This document shows, in pieces, positions 47,901 through 58,290 of a stretch of 64,000 nt of DNA (position 1 is the stretch's first letter; each line of letters starts with the position of its first letter). The stretch is from Pogostemon cablin (Eukaryota; Streptophyta; Magnoliopsida; Lamiales; Lamiaceae), in assembly GCA_023678885.1 (NCBI GenBank), contig CM043001.1, positions 3,048,001-3,112,000 on the forward strand. The letters run 5' to 3'. The notes beneath the pieces were generated by a model. It searched no databases. It was not told the DNA's origin and saw only the letters and a list, made by a program, of their open reading frames with translations. The position numbers were made by a program, and so were the translations under genes.

Positions 47901-48049
47901 AGCCAGCCAAAGAGTATGCAGATGATCCTATCTACAAAGGTTACACATACCCAGAGTTTTACAAAGCCTTCGTTGGGAGTAACTGTGATGGTACTACTGC
48001 ATTGGGAGTTTTCAAGAATAATATTTCATCAACTTTAATCAACGGCTGA
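44940..48049 (+). CDS. 2-oxoglutarate/Fe(II) dioxygenase, hyoscyamine 6-dioxygenase-like
   Basis: Four coding exons (44940-45137, 45788-46038, 46458-46776, 47789-48049) join in frame to 342 residues, normal for plant DOXC enzymes. The N-terminal DIOX_N part has MSNWSNVVQSLPEKYI, VPVIDLS and ACQAFGFFQVINHGV. The catalytic jelly roll has the iron triad His212-x-Asp214 (MPQHCDPN) and His268 (SPYHRV), with Arg278-Thr-Thr as the 2OG-binding RxS/T element. The N-terminus and the FFASPPKYKSEFYS block resemble hyoscyamine 6-dioxygenase-like proteins, but that name covers many enzymes on diterpenoids, alkaloids and flavonoids, so the substrate is unknown. Protein is soluble, without a signal peptide. 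A TATA box lies 85 bp upstream. Every intron carries at least one MITE. Family call firm; substrate open. Confidence 0.93.
45347..45655. mobile_element. Stowaway-type MITE in oxygenase intron 1
   Basis: CTCTCTCCGTCGCACATTTA and the inverted GTACATAAATCAGGGAGGGAGG are bounded by TA. A 23-bp unit (ACCCCTAAATAGTCAATAAA) is repeated at 45536 and 45559. Confidence 0.8.
46142..46406. mobile_element. MITE with AGTGTTTGGTTCAT ends in oxygenase intron 2
   Basis: ATATGACAGTGTTTGGTTCA on the left mirrors TGAACCAAACACTCTCATAT on the right, about 20 bp nearly perfect. Same family as 41369-41655. Confidence 0.85.
46916..47261. mobile_element. Mutator-like MITE in oxygenase intron 3 (10-bp duplication)
   Basis: TATAAAACAA occurs at 46906-46915 and 47262-47271, directly flanking 346 bp. 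The ends are GGGATAATTTCAGATTCAGT...AAGAATT and, inverted, GGGAAAATATCACATTTTGT...AAGAATT. The duplication length fits Mutator-like elements. Confidence 0.8.
47376..47675. mobile_element. TIR MITE in oxygenase intron 3
   Basis: TTTTTCGCTCCATAATAATAGAG on the left is mirrored by CTCTATTATTATGAGACGAAA on the right. The flanks ATTTTTTTATA and ATTTTTTATA may be the target duplication. Confidence 0.75.
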
Positions 48050-48729
48050 GATCCTCCGACTCTAATTTAATATTCCATATTGTCTCCTCTGTTGCATCAC
48101 GTGTATTAAATCATATCATTATATTGTCTTGAAGTGTGTTGTGTGCCAGTGCTTGAGATTGCATTGTATGCTATGTGATTTGAGATGAATAAAACCTTAA
48201 ATATCAAATCAAATTGAAGAATTTAGTTACAACTTCCCCAAAGAGCCTATGTCCTAGTAAAATTTTATTGCAATTAATGTGGAAAATTCAAGACTGATTG
48301 TTTGTTAAGCTAATCAAGGGTCATTCCAAACAGTATTGGTATGTTAAGTGAGAATGATTTTTTTCAGATAAATGAATTTAAGAGATTATTTATGTTGAAT
48401 GATTGTACAATTTTTTGAATGTATAAAGTATAATGAAATAAACAAATGAAAAATATGTAACAGAATGAAAAAAAACTTTATTAAAGTAAAATTTCATGTA
48501 AAAAAAAGTAATATCAGGATCCATTGTGCAGCCGGTGCAACTGGGATCACCTATTCCACTCCCGTGTTTCATCTCCTGTTCCATCTATTAGATGTTTGCC
48601 ACATGTACAAGGACTAAAATACAACCACATGTCCCAAGAGTTTAATGGTCATTAACTAGGGTATATTATTTTTATGAAAAACATATTATGAAACATGAAG
48701 TGAAACACGATTGTGGAATAGGGGATTTG
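48050..48729. other. Oxygenase 3' flank and intergenic sequence
   Basis: AATAAAACC near 48188 is a possible polyadenylation signal about 140 bp after the stop codon. The rest is AT-rich with no gene. Confidence 0.45.
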
Positions 48730-48960
48730 GGTTGCATCCGGTGTTAGGAATAATTAATTCAGCTGAACTTTTGCCTTTTAGGCTTGCATATGTGGAATTT
48801 TCTCATAAATGGGTGGCGGTGAGATTCGAACCCTGGACTTTTGTTAACCATGGGCTCTGATACCATATTAAACGACTACCTTATCTAAAAGCTTAAACTG
48901 ATAGAGAGTTGAGTCGTTTAATACTTAATCAAATCACTCTAACTCTAACAACCTACAAAC
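48730..48960 (-). mobile_element. Short-LTR (TRIM-like) retroelement remnant with tRNA-iMet PBS
   Basis: On the minus strand a short LTR-like end (TGTTAGAGTTAGAGTG at about 48950 to GTCGTTTAAT near 48868) is followed at once by TGGTATCAGAGC (48865-48854), the complement of the initiator Met tRNA 3' end. A GGGTTCGAATCTC box lies further in. No second LTR or coding part was found, so this is a fragment. Confidence 0.55.
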
Positions 48961-48992
48961 ACTCACTAATACAATTAAAATATAAGACCCAC

Positions 48993-49227
48993 GCCCCCAA
49001 GGCATAGCTCAAGTGGTAGAGGGGAGGGTGGAAAGGCCTTCCAACTGAGCTTGGCAGGGTGGGGGTTCGAATCCTGCCTTTGGCATGGATTTGGCCCCTT
49101 GCAAGCACAAGTTTAACAGTGAGCCTTCTCTATAAACCACTTGAGGCACATCCTACGATTTACCTCCTCCACCAATCCCCAGAGTAGGGGCGGTGGGGGC
49201 CCCTAATGGTGGGGTACACCATTTTTC
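48993..49227 (+). mobile_element. tRNA-derived SINE with target-site duplication
   Basis: A tRNA-like head has an A box (TAGCTCAAGTGGTAGAG) and a B box (GGTTCGAATCC), the internal pol III promoter. The tail contains GTAGGGGCGGTGGGGGCCCC and GGGGTACACC, as in Au-like plant SINEs. It is flanked by AAAATATAAGACCCAC (48977-48992) and AAAATATGAGACCCAC (49228-49243), a 16-bp duplication with one change. The target was itself a Stowaway-like sequence (CACTAATACAATTA, ...GATGGAGGGAGTA). Confidence 0.9.
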
Positions 49228-49750
49228 AAAATATGAGACCCACACATTCACCAATACAATTATCCACTACATTAATTAAATAATAAAAAAAGAAAGTACT
49301 CATTCAATAGATGGAGGGAGTAATTGGGTTAGAATATATGTTAGAACAGAAACTGCCGGGTATATATGCAGTGGGAAAAATGATATGGTCCAATATAGGA
49401 ACTTATTTAAAAAAAATAGTCACCATAAATTCTTAAAAATAGATGAAAGAATGAAAATTTTTCATTAAAAATGATAGAGCGGAACAAAAAAAAAAATTAA
49501 AAAATTTTAGGATAAATTTGAAACTATAAGATCTTTTATTAAATGAACCACTCTTACTACTTAAAATGCAATTTTCCCTATAAGCAGTTCATCCAAGACA
49601 GGGTCTAGTGTGAATTGTGCAGCAGGTTTTTAGGGAGTTTAAAATATAAATAGTCCCGTATCCTTTCACTTTATTCTAAAAGGTTCCAAAATAGTTAGAA
49701 TATGATCATGATTTTCCTCCCACACCTTTCAGTTTTGCTACTCGTTTTTA

Positions 49751-49917
49751 GGTGGTTATTCAATCGGTTCCAATGCCGTTTTCGCCGAATATATAGAAAA
49801 TAATACTGCCTACGGATTAGAGGTAGAAGCTCAATTCATTCCATATAAAAACCTGAAGTACTTCACTCCTTGGGATTATGTGTACTCTAAAATTTACGAC
49901 TCCAGTGATAAGGTGCG
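49751..49917 (+). other. Unassigned exon-like coding segment
   Basis: Between a good acceptor (CGTTTTTAG at 49743-49751) and a donor (GTGAGC at 49918) lies an open stretch of about 55 codons reading GGYSIGSNAVFAEYIENN, then AYGLEVEAQFIPYKNL and YFTPWDYVYSKIYDSSDKVR. Codon and amino-acid composition (Trp, Tyr, Gly, Asp) look coding and unlike the AT-rich surroundings. I do not recognise the family, and no neighbouring exon was found on this strand. It could be an exon of a broken gene or a fragment carried by a transposon. Confidence 0.3.
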
Positions 49918-49921
49918 GTGA

Positions 49922-51028
49922 GCATACCGAATCTTCTGCTCTATTTTTGTGTATCATCTTTTGTATCACTCGTTATATGATTGACATGTAAGAATAAAAA
50001 AAATCCAAATATTGCCCCTAGGGTATTTTATGCTTTTCCTTTTTAAGGCATAGTTCCCTTCTCTCATACTGTGTGGCACGTGAGATGTAACTTACACCAA
50101 AAATGGTATAGGAAATCCGGATTATAAAGTGAGTAATTTTTTCTTTCGATCAAAATCCTAGTGCATGAACTCAAAATAACACAATTAAAATGTTACTGAA
50201 CATTAGTCTGTTTGGAGTAAAATTCCAAATATTATTGATCAAACGACACAGTCATGTTACAAGAACATCACGTACGACTTACAACACAAACATACACAAC
50301 GAATTACAATAGGAGGAGAAGGTTAAAGATTGAATCCTTATTAGGAATACATAAACAAACATTATGGAAATTAAACATGGTTCAACTTGGCATTCCACAT
50401 CAATAATATGTAATAAAGTTGTCCATTGTAATGCCTCCTTATCCTCCTTAGTAGTTGTGACTTTTACACATTGCTTGACCTACAAACATATATAGAGTTA
50501 AGAAAGAGTAAATATGTAATTTCTTTAATCAACAAAGAACTGAAGCAAAAATTAAATTAAGGGTAGGATTATCATCATAGATGAGAAAAGGGAGTCTCAT
50601 GTGAGTATTAGCTTCATATCATGCACCCCATCTTTGCGAAATTACTTTGTAGTATCTGAAAAATTACTCTTTAGAGAGTTGAACGAATGAAAAGTAATAC
50701 TTATTTAATAAGAATATAAAAAATTAGAATATATAACCATTCAAAATTATAATAGCTTATCTCTTTAAAGCGTAATTTCTCATGAACAAAATAGAAATCA
50801 GTAAAATAGAGAGTAAAAATTTGAGAAATAATAATTTTCATTTATAAGAATATTATAGCTCATTTATGTAGAGAATAATTTCTCTTATATTAAAGAGTAT
50901 CGGTAAATCAAAATTCACATGTGAACTTAATTTATACAAATATTTTTGCGAAGACAAATGATTAAATATTAATTGAAAGAGGTAGCTAAGTACAGAAATT
51001 AAAATAAATAAATAAATAAATAAAGAAA
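49922..51028. other. Intergenic, AT-rich
   Basis: No clear gene. A weak minus-strand open stretch with an acceptor-like upstream edge lies at 50279-50479 (TTTKEDKEALQWTTLLHII). AGAGTAAT-rich sequence at 50630-50900 resembles the core of the hAT element in MED14 intron 3. An AAATA microsatellite occupies 51001-51024. Confidence 0.35.
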
Positions 51029-51039
51029 TGGGCTATCGA

Positions 51040-51395
51040 GACCCAACTCGAGTTGCCAACTCGAGCCTAGTTGGGGTCTTGAAATTGTCCAGAGAGCTTA
51101 CTCAAATTGCAAGGTGCAACTCGAGTTGCCAGCTCGAGTCGAGTAGGGAGTAGGGCAGCGATCAAAAATCATACAGTGAGTTTACTTGAGTTGTCAAGTT
51201 GTTACTCGACTTGCAACTCGAGTCGAGCTGCCTTCCGAAGGTTTTTTAGTTTCAGAGCCTCGCAATACGACCGAACAGGCGGATGCACGAGATGCCAATA
51301 CGAGTCGAGCTAGGTCAGCTCGAGTTACACATATCCAACTCGACTCGTGTTGCAACTCGAGTTGGGTAAGGCTAACTCGAGTTGCATGTTTTTGG
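51040..51395. repeat. Palindrome-rich U3 repeat (AACTCGAGTT)
   Basis: About twelve imperfect copies of the palindrome AACTCGAGTT and of ACTCGAGTCGAG are spaced irregularly. The open frames across it are by-products. Confidence 0.8.
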
Positions 51396-51485
51396 ACCAA
51401 AAATCCAGATTTTCACATGCCAATGTGTGTAAGTATGTGTAAAAGGCCCAACTAATGTTAAATTTGTGGCCCAACTTGGAGAGGG

Positions 51486-51493
51486 TATAAATA
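51486..51493 (+). promoter_or_regulatory. LTR TATA box
   Basis: TATAAATA in GAGGGTATAAATAGCC lies downstream of the palindrome block, equivalent to the box at 617. Confidence 0.6.
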
Positions 51494-52545
51494 GCCTCAA
51501 GTTCAACATTTGAAGAGAGATTGGAGATTCCACACAAGGGTTTCTACCCTACACCTAGATCATATACCATTTCCTCCATTTTTCACATTCATCTTCATCA
51601 ATTCTTCATCCATACCATCTACCTTCATCCCATCATCAAATCCTCCATCCAAGTAGTTAGAGAAGCAAGGAAGAGAAGAGGATTGCAAAAGGAAGAAGAA
51701 GATCACCATTGGAGACATCCAAGGGAGTTTTCATCTATACTTTGTATTGAAACCTTATTGTTTATCATGTTTTGTAAGGATTTTAATGTCTATGTTGATT
51801 TTCTTTTAAATATGGTAGGTTAATCTCCCTTGTGAGATTAGCAATATGAATTGTGTTGGATAATTTTGGGTATTTGCAATTGAAATGATTATTTTGATTG
51901 AGTTATTTGATTTCTATTATTGATGCTTTAGATCTTGATGTGTATGATAATTTGTGTGGTTTGTTATTTTAAACATGTGATTAGATTGAGAAGTCAATTA
52001 CATATTTAGGATAATTAATTGAATTATTTTGTCATACGCATCATGTGCATTATAAATTGTAAAGAGATTGAGAAGTCCTTTATGATTTAGAACCCTTTGA
52101 TAGGACATCCGATTGGTTTGATCGAGAGGTTGATTAATCGTGTGAAGGGACTCTCATTTCAAGTTTATTACCTAGTTGGAATTGTTTGAGTGAGAACCAA
52201 TCCATTGAGCATTATTCCATATCCTATTCATTCCTAGATGGAGTTTAGGTGAACTTAGTATTGGCCCTTAGTCTTGCACCCATGACACATATGAATTCAT
52301 TGTATGATATCTAGATTTTCCATACTTTAAGTATTGCTAGTCTCATTCTCTATCTACTTGGCTCATTAATCAATTGATTCATTCATCTATCCATTTATTT
52401 TGTTGTCATTTCTTGATTATCTCCCCTTTATGATCATTTCTATAATATTATGATGAACACGAGATCGCTTAGACCTTAGTACCTTCCTCCTTGTGGTTCG
52501 ATAAATTTTTTAATTAGTCATCCCGACTACAAATGGCTAATCAAA

Positions 52546-52562
52546 TGGCGCTGTTGCCGGGG
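52546..52562 (+). promoter_or_regulatory. Primer-binding site, tRNA-Asp
   Basis: TGGCGCTGTTGCCGGGG complements the 3' end of plant tRNA-Asp (CCCCGGCAACGGCGCCA) with one mismatch. This places the 5' LTR end and indicates a Tat/Athila-type gypsy element. Confidence 0.85.
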
Positions 52563-52689
52563 AGGCAACGGTTGCTAGTGGTTTAACGAAAGAGTTTTTT
52601 TATTAGTATTACTAGAGATATTTTTATTGCTTTTCGTTATTTGATTTGGAAAATTTTTGATCTCACTTGTTCGTTTTGATAGGTACTTC

Positions 52690-54165
52690 GAAAATACCTT
52701 GAGAGAAGGAGAAGCGGGATCATAACCAAAAATAGAAAGTTTGAAGAAGAATTGTAGTAGGCCTTGAGAAGAACATTTAAATGGAAGGGTGGAACCAATA
52801 CTTGAGTGATGTCTTTGGGGATCAAAGTATAAGGGTTCCACCTCAACAATCAAGAGGCTATATGAATGAGAGCAACTATGGTTACAATTTCCAAATAAAT
52901 CAAGATAGCTCTCAATACTACAATCAATGAAGAAATGGAGAATGTCAACAAGCTTACAATGCAAATACATTCCACCCTTATAAAGCATGTGCTTATTCAT
53001 CACCAAATCCCAACACCAACCCTCCATTCTAAAATTACGCCTTACTTGAATTATATATTAGAAGTGCTCAAGGAAGTAATGAAGGCCAAAATTCTCAATC
53101 AAGTTTATTGTTCAACGAATCCTCCGAGATAATTACACCCGCTACTTTGGAATTGACAAGACAAATAAGGATGATGAATCAAGGTGCTTATGGTCAAGTC
53201 TTGTCTAGTTCAAGTTTTGGGGTGGTCAAAATGTGCAAGGTATGTCAATTCCTAGTCTTATAGAGCAAGAAGAGTGGAGGATGCCTACTCATCAATTAGG
53301 AGATGTTTCTTTCATGGGAGTGGATGGTTTCCAAGAAAATTTTCGAAATAACTATGAGGGAAGTTTTCATGAGAATTACCCACCAATTCAATGATGGAAT
53401 TTTGACAACCAAGAGGTAGGAAACGTTCAACAAGTTGAGGAAGGACAATCATCTATAGAAGTCTTGATTGAGATGATGACAGCAAACCTTGAGGAAGACA
53501 AGAAAAGAGATGAAACACGAAATGAGGCAAATGAGAAGAGGTTAAAAGCCTTGGAGCATCAAGTAAGCCAAATTGTAAGTGCTTTGACCATTTTTCAATA
53601 AGTTGAAGAATTTGAAGAGGAGAGTAAAGTTGAAAAAGGATTGGAGAAAGAAGAAATGTTTGGAGATGAAGAATCAAATGAGGTATTTGAAGAGCATATT
53701 GAGGCAAATGATATTGAAGAAAAGGAACAAAGTCTAGAAAAAAATGATGATGACTTGAAGAGTGAAATGAGCATTTCTAAACCTTAAAATTCTTTAAGTT
53801 GCTTTGAATGTGATAATATTGTTTACATTGACTTTGTCTTGCCCATTAATTTTTCTCACATCCTTAGGAACAAAAGAGATCTCGAAGAGATGTTGGGGAT
53901 ATATTTGGTAAAGAGGAATAAGTGGTGTTCAAGAATTGAGAGGGCAATGGAGTGTAAGCTCAAGAGAGTCGAATTTCTAAAGCCATGCTCGAAGGATGCT
54001 ACAGAGGTCGTTACTTGCCACAAGTGCCTAATAGAGGAAGAAGCACAATGATTAAAATTCGATGGCAAGGACGAAAGATATCCGTGGCTATTCTGATGAG
54101 TTCTCCATATTCCGTCAGGCTTGAAGACGTTAAACTTAGCGCTAGATGGGAGGCAACCCATCATT
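52690..54165 (+). pseudogene. Decayed gypsy gag remnant
   Basis: Coding-like blocks appear in shifting frames with many stops, including SRGYMNESNYGYNFQINQ and EIITPATLELTRQIRMMNQ. A charged, Glu/Lys-rich region at 53480-53780 looks like a coiled-coil spacer. The end has the conserved GACGTTAAACTTAGCGC motif. No CCHC finger, protease or polymerase was found. Confidence 0.5.
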
Positions 54166-54349
54166 ATCTTTATTGCTTTATTTCTTGTTTTTAATAAGGA
54201 TGATGGATTTGATATTGTTTTGTAATTTTTGATCTTGTAGGTGGATTGTGCTCGTGAGAAGAAGGCTTATTGAAGTAAAGAGAAGTGCTTCATGGATTAG
54301 AGTAGACATGTTCACCACTTGTTGCAAACTTAATTCTCGACTCTTGTCT

Positions 54350-54486
54350 TGAGTTAAGTTTGGGGGGCTAGTGCGTAATGGACATAACTCAAGTCATTGG
54401 ATGCATATGGAAACTACAAGGGTAAGTCTCACCACTTTTTGGAAACTTAAGTCTCAACTTGTTTTGATTTAAGTTTGGGGGGAGAG
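54350..54486 (+). repeat. Duplicated polypurine-like tract
   Basis: TTAAGTTTGGGGGG occurs at about 54354 and 54469, each at the end of a diverged unit of about 115 bp beginning with CACCACTT and containing AAACTTAA and TCTCAACT-like blocks. One is likely the polypurine tract of the gypsy element. Confidence 0.6.
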
Positions 54487-55828
54487 TGTGTGGTGTGACT
54501 CACCACTTAAGTGTGATTCTTGTAAAATTGACTCAATTTTAAAATTTTTCTCATGAGTTTTGGTATATTTTGGTCCGTTTAGTTGTGTTGAAGTGCATGA
54601 TAGTCCATATTTTAATGAAATTGTTGAACTAATGGTGTTTGATAAGTCTTTGAGCATGAATGAAGGGTATTGGAAGCATGAATGGAGCTTTGAGCTAACA
54701 AATTACACTACCAAATGCCTATTGAAGGAGTTGACTCTACACCTTATCACTTCTAATTGATTTTGATTTGGATTGATGTGATTAACATGCTACTTCATTT
54801 GTTCTATTTTTGGGAGGTTTCCTTTTAAATCAAGGATGGGATGTTTGTGAGCTTAATTGATTATGGATGATATAGAATGTGTGTTTCATTGTTTATTGAT
54901 GGTGATTTTTGTTTTTGCATGTTACGTGTTTTTGTATTATTTCTTGTTTGATGAGTCTTTTCTTGTGTGTTTTGTGTGTAATTTATTCTTGTTTAGGGAT
55001 TATTTTGGTAGTTTATTTTTGGGATGTCGTGAGTCATTTTTGAATGTAAGTGATGATATGTTGTGGTAGTAAGTGATGACAAATTATGATTAAGAATTTC
55101 TACACTTTCGAATTGTGACATGTTTTACTTAACTTGTTCAATTTTGAGATGAATGTGGTGTAAAAAGTTCTTTAAGGTCCAATGCATAAACTTGTGAGTA
55201 GTTGAGCCTCAACCATGCATACATGATATTTTTTCATGAGTGGATCGATTGTGTTTGATAAGCTAGAACTTGCTCAAGGACTATAGGAACGAACCCAATT
55301 TGTGGAGATTAGTGACATGATTTAAGGCAGGTCATCCTTGTTATTTAAATAGTCATTGCCATATATTTCCTTATCTTGAACATCATCCCTAGTCAACCAC
55401 TTTGAGCCTTAAAGCATATTTCTTGTGAATTTAGCACATTACAAACCTTGATTACCCATTTGAGCCTTATATAATTACCATTTTGTGTGAGTGATTGAGG
55501 AGAGTGGTTTAGAAAGGTTTGATGAGAATTGTGCAAGAAAAGAAAGGAAATGGTAAACAAGTAAGAAAAATGATGAAAAGAGCAAAAACAAGAATGGACA
55601 TGCAACCTCAAAACAAGAAAATGAGCAAAGCAGTAATAATATGCTCAAGTACTTAAAAGTTCGAAGAAGGAAGTATGCATTGAAAGTAGTTCAATCCAAG
55701 GAAAGTTGATGATTAGTGCTTGTGAACATTAAAGACAAGAAAGGAAGAAAGAAAAGTGGAGAAGTTGAAGAATTTGGCCATCTCTTCGATTACTTACACT
55801 TGTTTAGTCACTATTACCATATTCTTCC
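54487..55828. other. 3' non-coding part of the gypsy element
   Basis: T-rich with short open frames that do not resemble known proteins. It ends where the copia LTR begins at 55829. Whether part of it is 3' LTR cannot be told without the downstream copy. Confidence 0.4.
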
Positions 55829-57030
55829 TGTTGGATTGTATACTAAAAGTCTAGCTTTAGTATGAACAATGTCATAACAATATTTGAAATGAGAATCATT
55901 GATCAAATGATTGCATCTTATAATTTATTTTATATGCATTATGCAATAGTCCATTTACTTTATACTGTAGATAATATGTTGTGCGACAACACGCAGAAGA
56001 TCATATTATCGGTTTCCTTATAAAGTATAAACAGATGCTCACAACTGAGATAGACGGGGACTCTCTATCGGTATGGTTGTAGTGTGGTTTGGTATTAGCT
56101 TGTCTTGGCTATAGAATCACATTAGTGCACTTGTGTGTATTGAGCAGGACCGCCTGAGGTCGTTCTTCTTATACTGACTATATAGTAGAACTTGATCTCT
56201 GTTATTATGGAAGTTCGTGCTCTTAAACCCTATACAATAACCTCGACACGTAGGGCAGTATGTATTTTTTTGATTCATCAATGGGTGAGATTTATATGTA
56301 TTAAATCAATAAACTCGGTGAGTTGGGAAGTAGTGTTGTATCTATGGTGTGTTGTTGATTGTAGAAGGAATCCATGTCCGTCATAGGTTGATGATGTCCC
56401 CTTGAGGAGCTCATAAGGTTTATCATGTAAATCTTGCAAGTAGATTAATTTCCGGCATGATAATAAGGTTGAGTGGTACTACTCTCGGATGAGATATTAA
56501 TTAATTTGAGTTGTCAGTAACTTAATTAATTAATGGACATTGTTTTTCTTAAACATGGGGAGACTATCGGGCTTATAATAAGAAGGAGCCCAGAATATAA
56601 TTTTGGGATTGGACGGGTAGTGCAGTAATAATATTTTAGTGGACTATATTATTATTATTGGATTTAATTAAAAGCTTTGGGCTAAGCTTGGTTAATTAAA
56701 TTCAATTGAGGCCCAGCCCAATTTCTCCTCCTGGTCCCTGCTGTAGCCCAGTATATAAGTGAACTTAGCTTCCTGGAACCCTCAGATAATTCCTGCGCCT
56801 CTTTTGGTGAGAGAAGGGAAAAGAAGCAGATTGAGAGATCCTGCAGACTGTTGCCCACACAACAGCAGGATCACACTTGGGACATACAGTAGAAGATCAG
56901 AGGTAGTTCTCTGCAGTTCATCCTCTACACCAACCCAGAAGTACGGTAAACACGTTTTATGCTTCCGCTGCTTATTGTTTGCCTTAAATCCCAACGATCA
57001 CGTTTGAACCACAAGATCCAATTGCCAACA
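55829..57030 (+). repeat. 5' LTR of the nested copia element
   Basis: It starts TGTTGGATTGTATACT and ends GATCCAATTGCCAACA, with TG...CA termini and a short inverted TGTTGG/CCAACA. CAGTATATAAGTG at about 56749-56760 is the probable TATA region, giving a U3 of about 920 bp. Confidence 0.9.
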
Positions 57031-57032
57031 AT

Positions 57033-57045
57033 TGGTATCAAAGCG
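57033..57045 (+). promoter_or_regulatory. Primer-binding site, tRNA-iMet
   Basis: TGGTATCAAAGCG starts two bases after the 5' LTR. It complements the initiator Met tRNA 3' end with one mismatch (TGGTATCAGAGC expected). Confidence 0.85.
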
Positions 57046-57289
57046 TTGGTTTCATGGTGAAATGTGAATCGTAAGGTTAGGGTCTTGTGATTATATGATT
57101 ATGTGTTATGATATGGTTGTAATCGCATGTTTTTGTGCTTATCGTGTTTCAATTATAGCATGATAGAAAGCATGAATAAGGGTTTGTATTATTCTATTTC
57201 ACGTGATTGCCCTTATTGAAATATAAGAATGAAAAAGAATGCTGTTTTATTAATCACTGCACGGTTCACACACGTCTATTCCATCGTGA

Positions 57290-58290
57290 GAATGCTGCTG
57301 GTCGACGACGGGAGAAAGGCTGATCACAGCCTGCTGGTCGACGACGAGAGAAAGACTGATCAAAGGCTGCTGGTTGGCGGCGCTTGGTGGCTGAAAGGCT
57401 ATCAACGGTGATGGGCCTATATGTACAGCGAGCGATCAGACGGCGGCTGACGTGAGGCATCGAGGCGGTGCCTAGAGTGAGAACCACCAAAGCAGACTAG
57501 AGCACCCGGGTGGCCCATGTCTGTTTCGGTCGGGCCTGTTGTATGGAGTCGACTGGAAGGAGACGCAACCACGACGTGAACTTGGCATCGGGGTACTGAC
57601 CTGGTCTGAGGAGCTTTCTGATCAGGACTTCTAACTTCTCGATTATGTCTGCCGGCGTGATTCATGGCTGGTGGAACCAGCAGCTGCATCAGTAAGGCAG
57701 CAGACGGCCAGCGAGTACTCTGGGGAAGTCGACTGCAGAGTCAAGTGGCATCCATTGTGGTTCCGGGCGAGACGACTCGACGTTCCTGGTGCGTCTAATG
57801 CTGGTTTCAGGCGAGTCAATGGCAGGTTTTTGAGCAGGTCTTCATGGCGGCCGGTGAGGATGGTCGGTGATGGAGCGGCTTGATCAGACCGGCGTTCAAG
57901 GCGGGTGCTGCTGGGTTGCGGCGAGTCAATATTCGCTGGTGTGCCACGACTGTCGCTGACCAGTGTGACGGCGCGATTGGTGACGACGATCATCTTCGAC
58001 GAGGGTTGCAGCGGCGACTCCAGTCGGCGACATTGGAAGGCGCTGTGGGAAGTCGCCGCGGGATGCGCTGGGCATGGTTGAAAGGCTGATCGTCGTCGGA
58101 ATTGTGGATCATGCGACCGGCAAAGTGTTGTCGTGGCGGGCCGGCGATGCTGCAAGGATTGGACTGTCGAGGCGGCTTGGTCTGACGGCGTTGTAGGCAA
58201 GATAACGCTGTGTGTGTTGTGATGGCGGATAGGGCTTGGAGCACCCTTGCAGGCTGCAGCTGCGCGAAAAGAAATAGGGCAGCATGGTGA
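57290..58290. other. GC-rich leader insert in the nested copia element
   Basis: About 1 kb between the PBS and gag is far richer in G+C than the rest of the window and carries many GACGACG, GGCGG and CAGCGGCG motifs. Three units of a 36-bp repeat beginning CTGCTGGTCGACGACG lie at 57295-57402. Open frames occur on both strands (up to 185 codons on the minus strand), but none has recognisable domains. It may be captured host DNA. Confidence 0.5.

Larger units (their letters stand above)
51029..52543 (+). repeat. 5' LTR of the gag-only gypsy element
   Basis: It begins TGGGCTATCGAG and ends ...GGCTAATCA two bases before the primer-binding site, so TG...CA ends fit. It has the repeated ACTCGAGTT U3 (51040-51395), a TATA box (51486-51493) and a long U5 of about 1 kb. 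The left boundary is chosen by the TG and by composition; without the 3' LTR it is provisional. Confidence 0.6.
51029..55828 (+). mobile_element. Ty3/gypsy (Tat/Athila-like) element, gag-only, left part
   Basis: A long 5' LTR is followed by a tRNA-Asp primer-binding site (52546-52562), decayed gag sequence and then the 3' signature of Tat/Athila-type elements (GACGTTAAACTTAGCGC, GGGAGGCAACCCATC at 54126-54162) and polypurine-like tracts. No protease, reverse transcriptase or integrase is present, so it is a non-autonomous derivative. At 55829 it is interrupted by a copia element. Its 3' LTR would lie beyond the window. Confidence 0.7.

Noticed and set aside
49004..49080. Possible functional tRNA gene (A and B boxes, GGTTCGAATCC)
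   Set aside because: The arms do not pair into a proper acceptor stem, and a SINE-type tail plus a 16-bp target duplication identify it as a SINE.
50279..50479. Minus-strand exon-like stretch (TTTKEDKEALQWTTLLHII)
   Set aside because: It has an acceptor-like edge, but the second half reads like translated UTR and no family or partner exon was found. Too weak to call.
57643..58200. 185-codon open frame on the minus strand (and overlapping shorter ones)
   Set aside because: It lies in the GC-rich copia leader where stops are rare, has no recognisable domain, and is Ser/Arg/Pro-rich in the way of chance frames.
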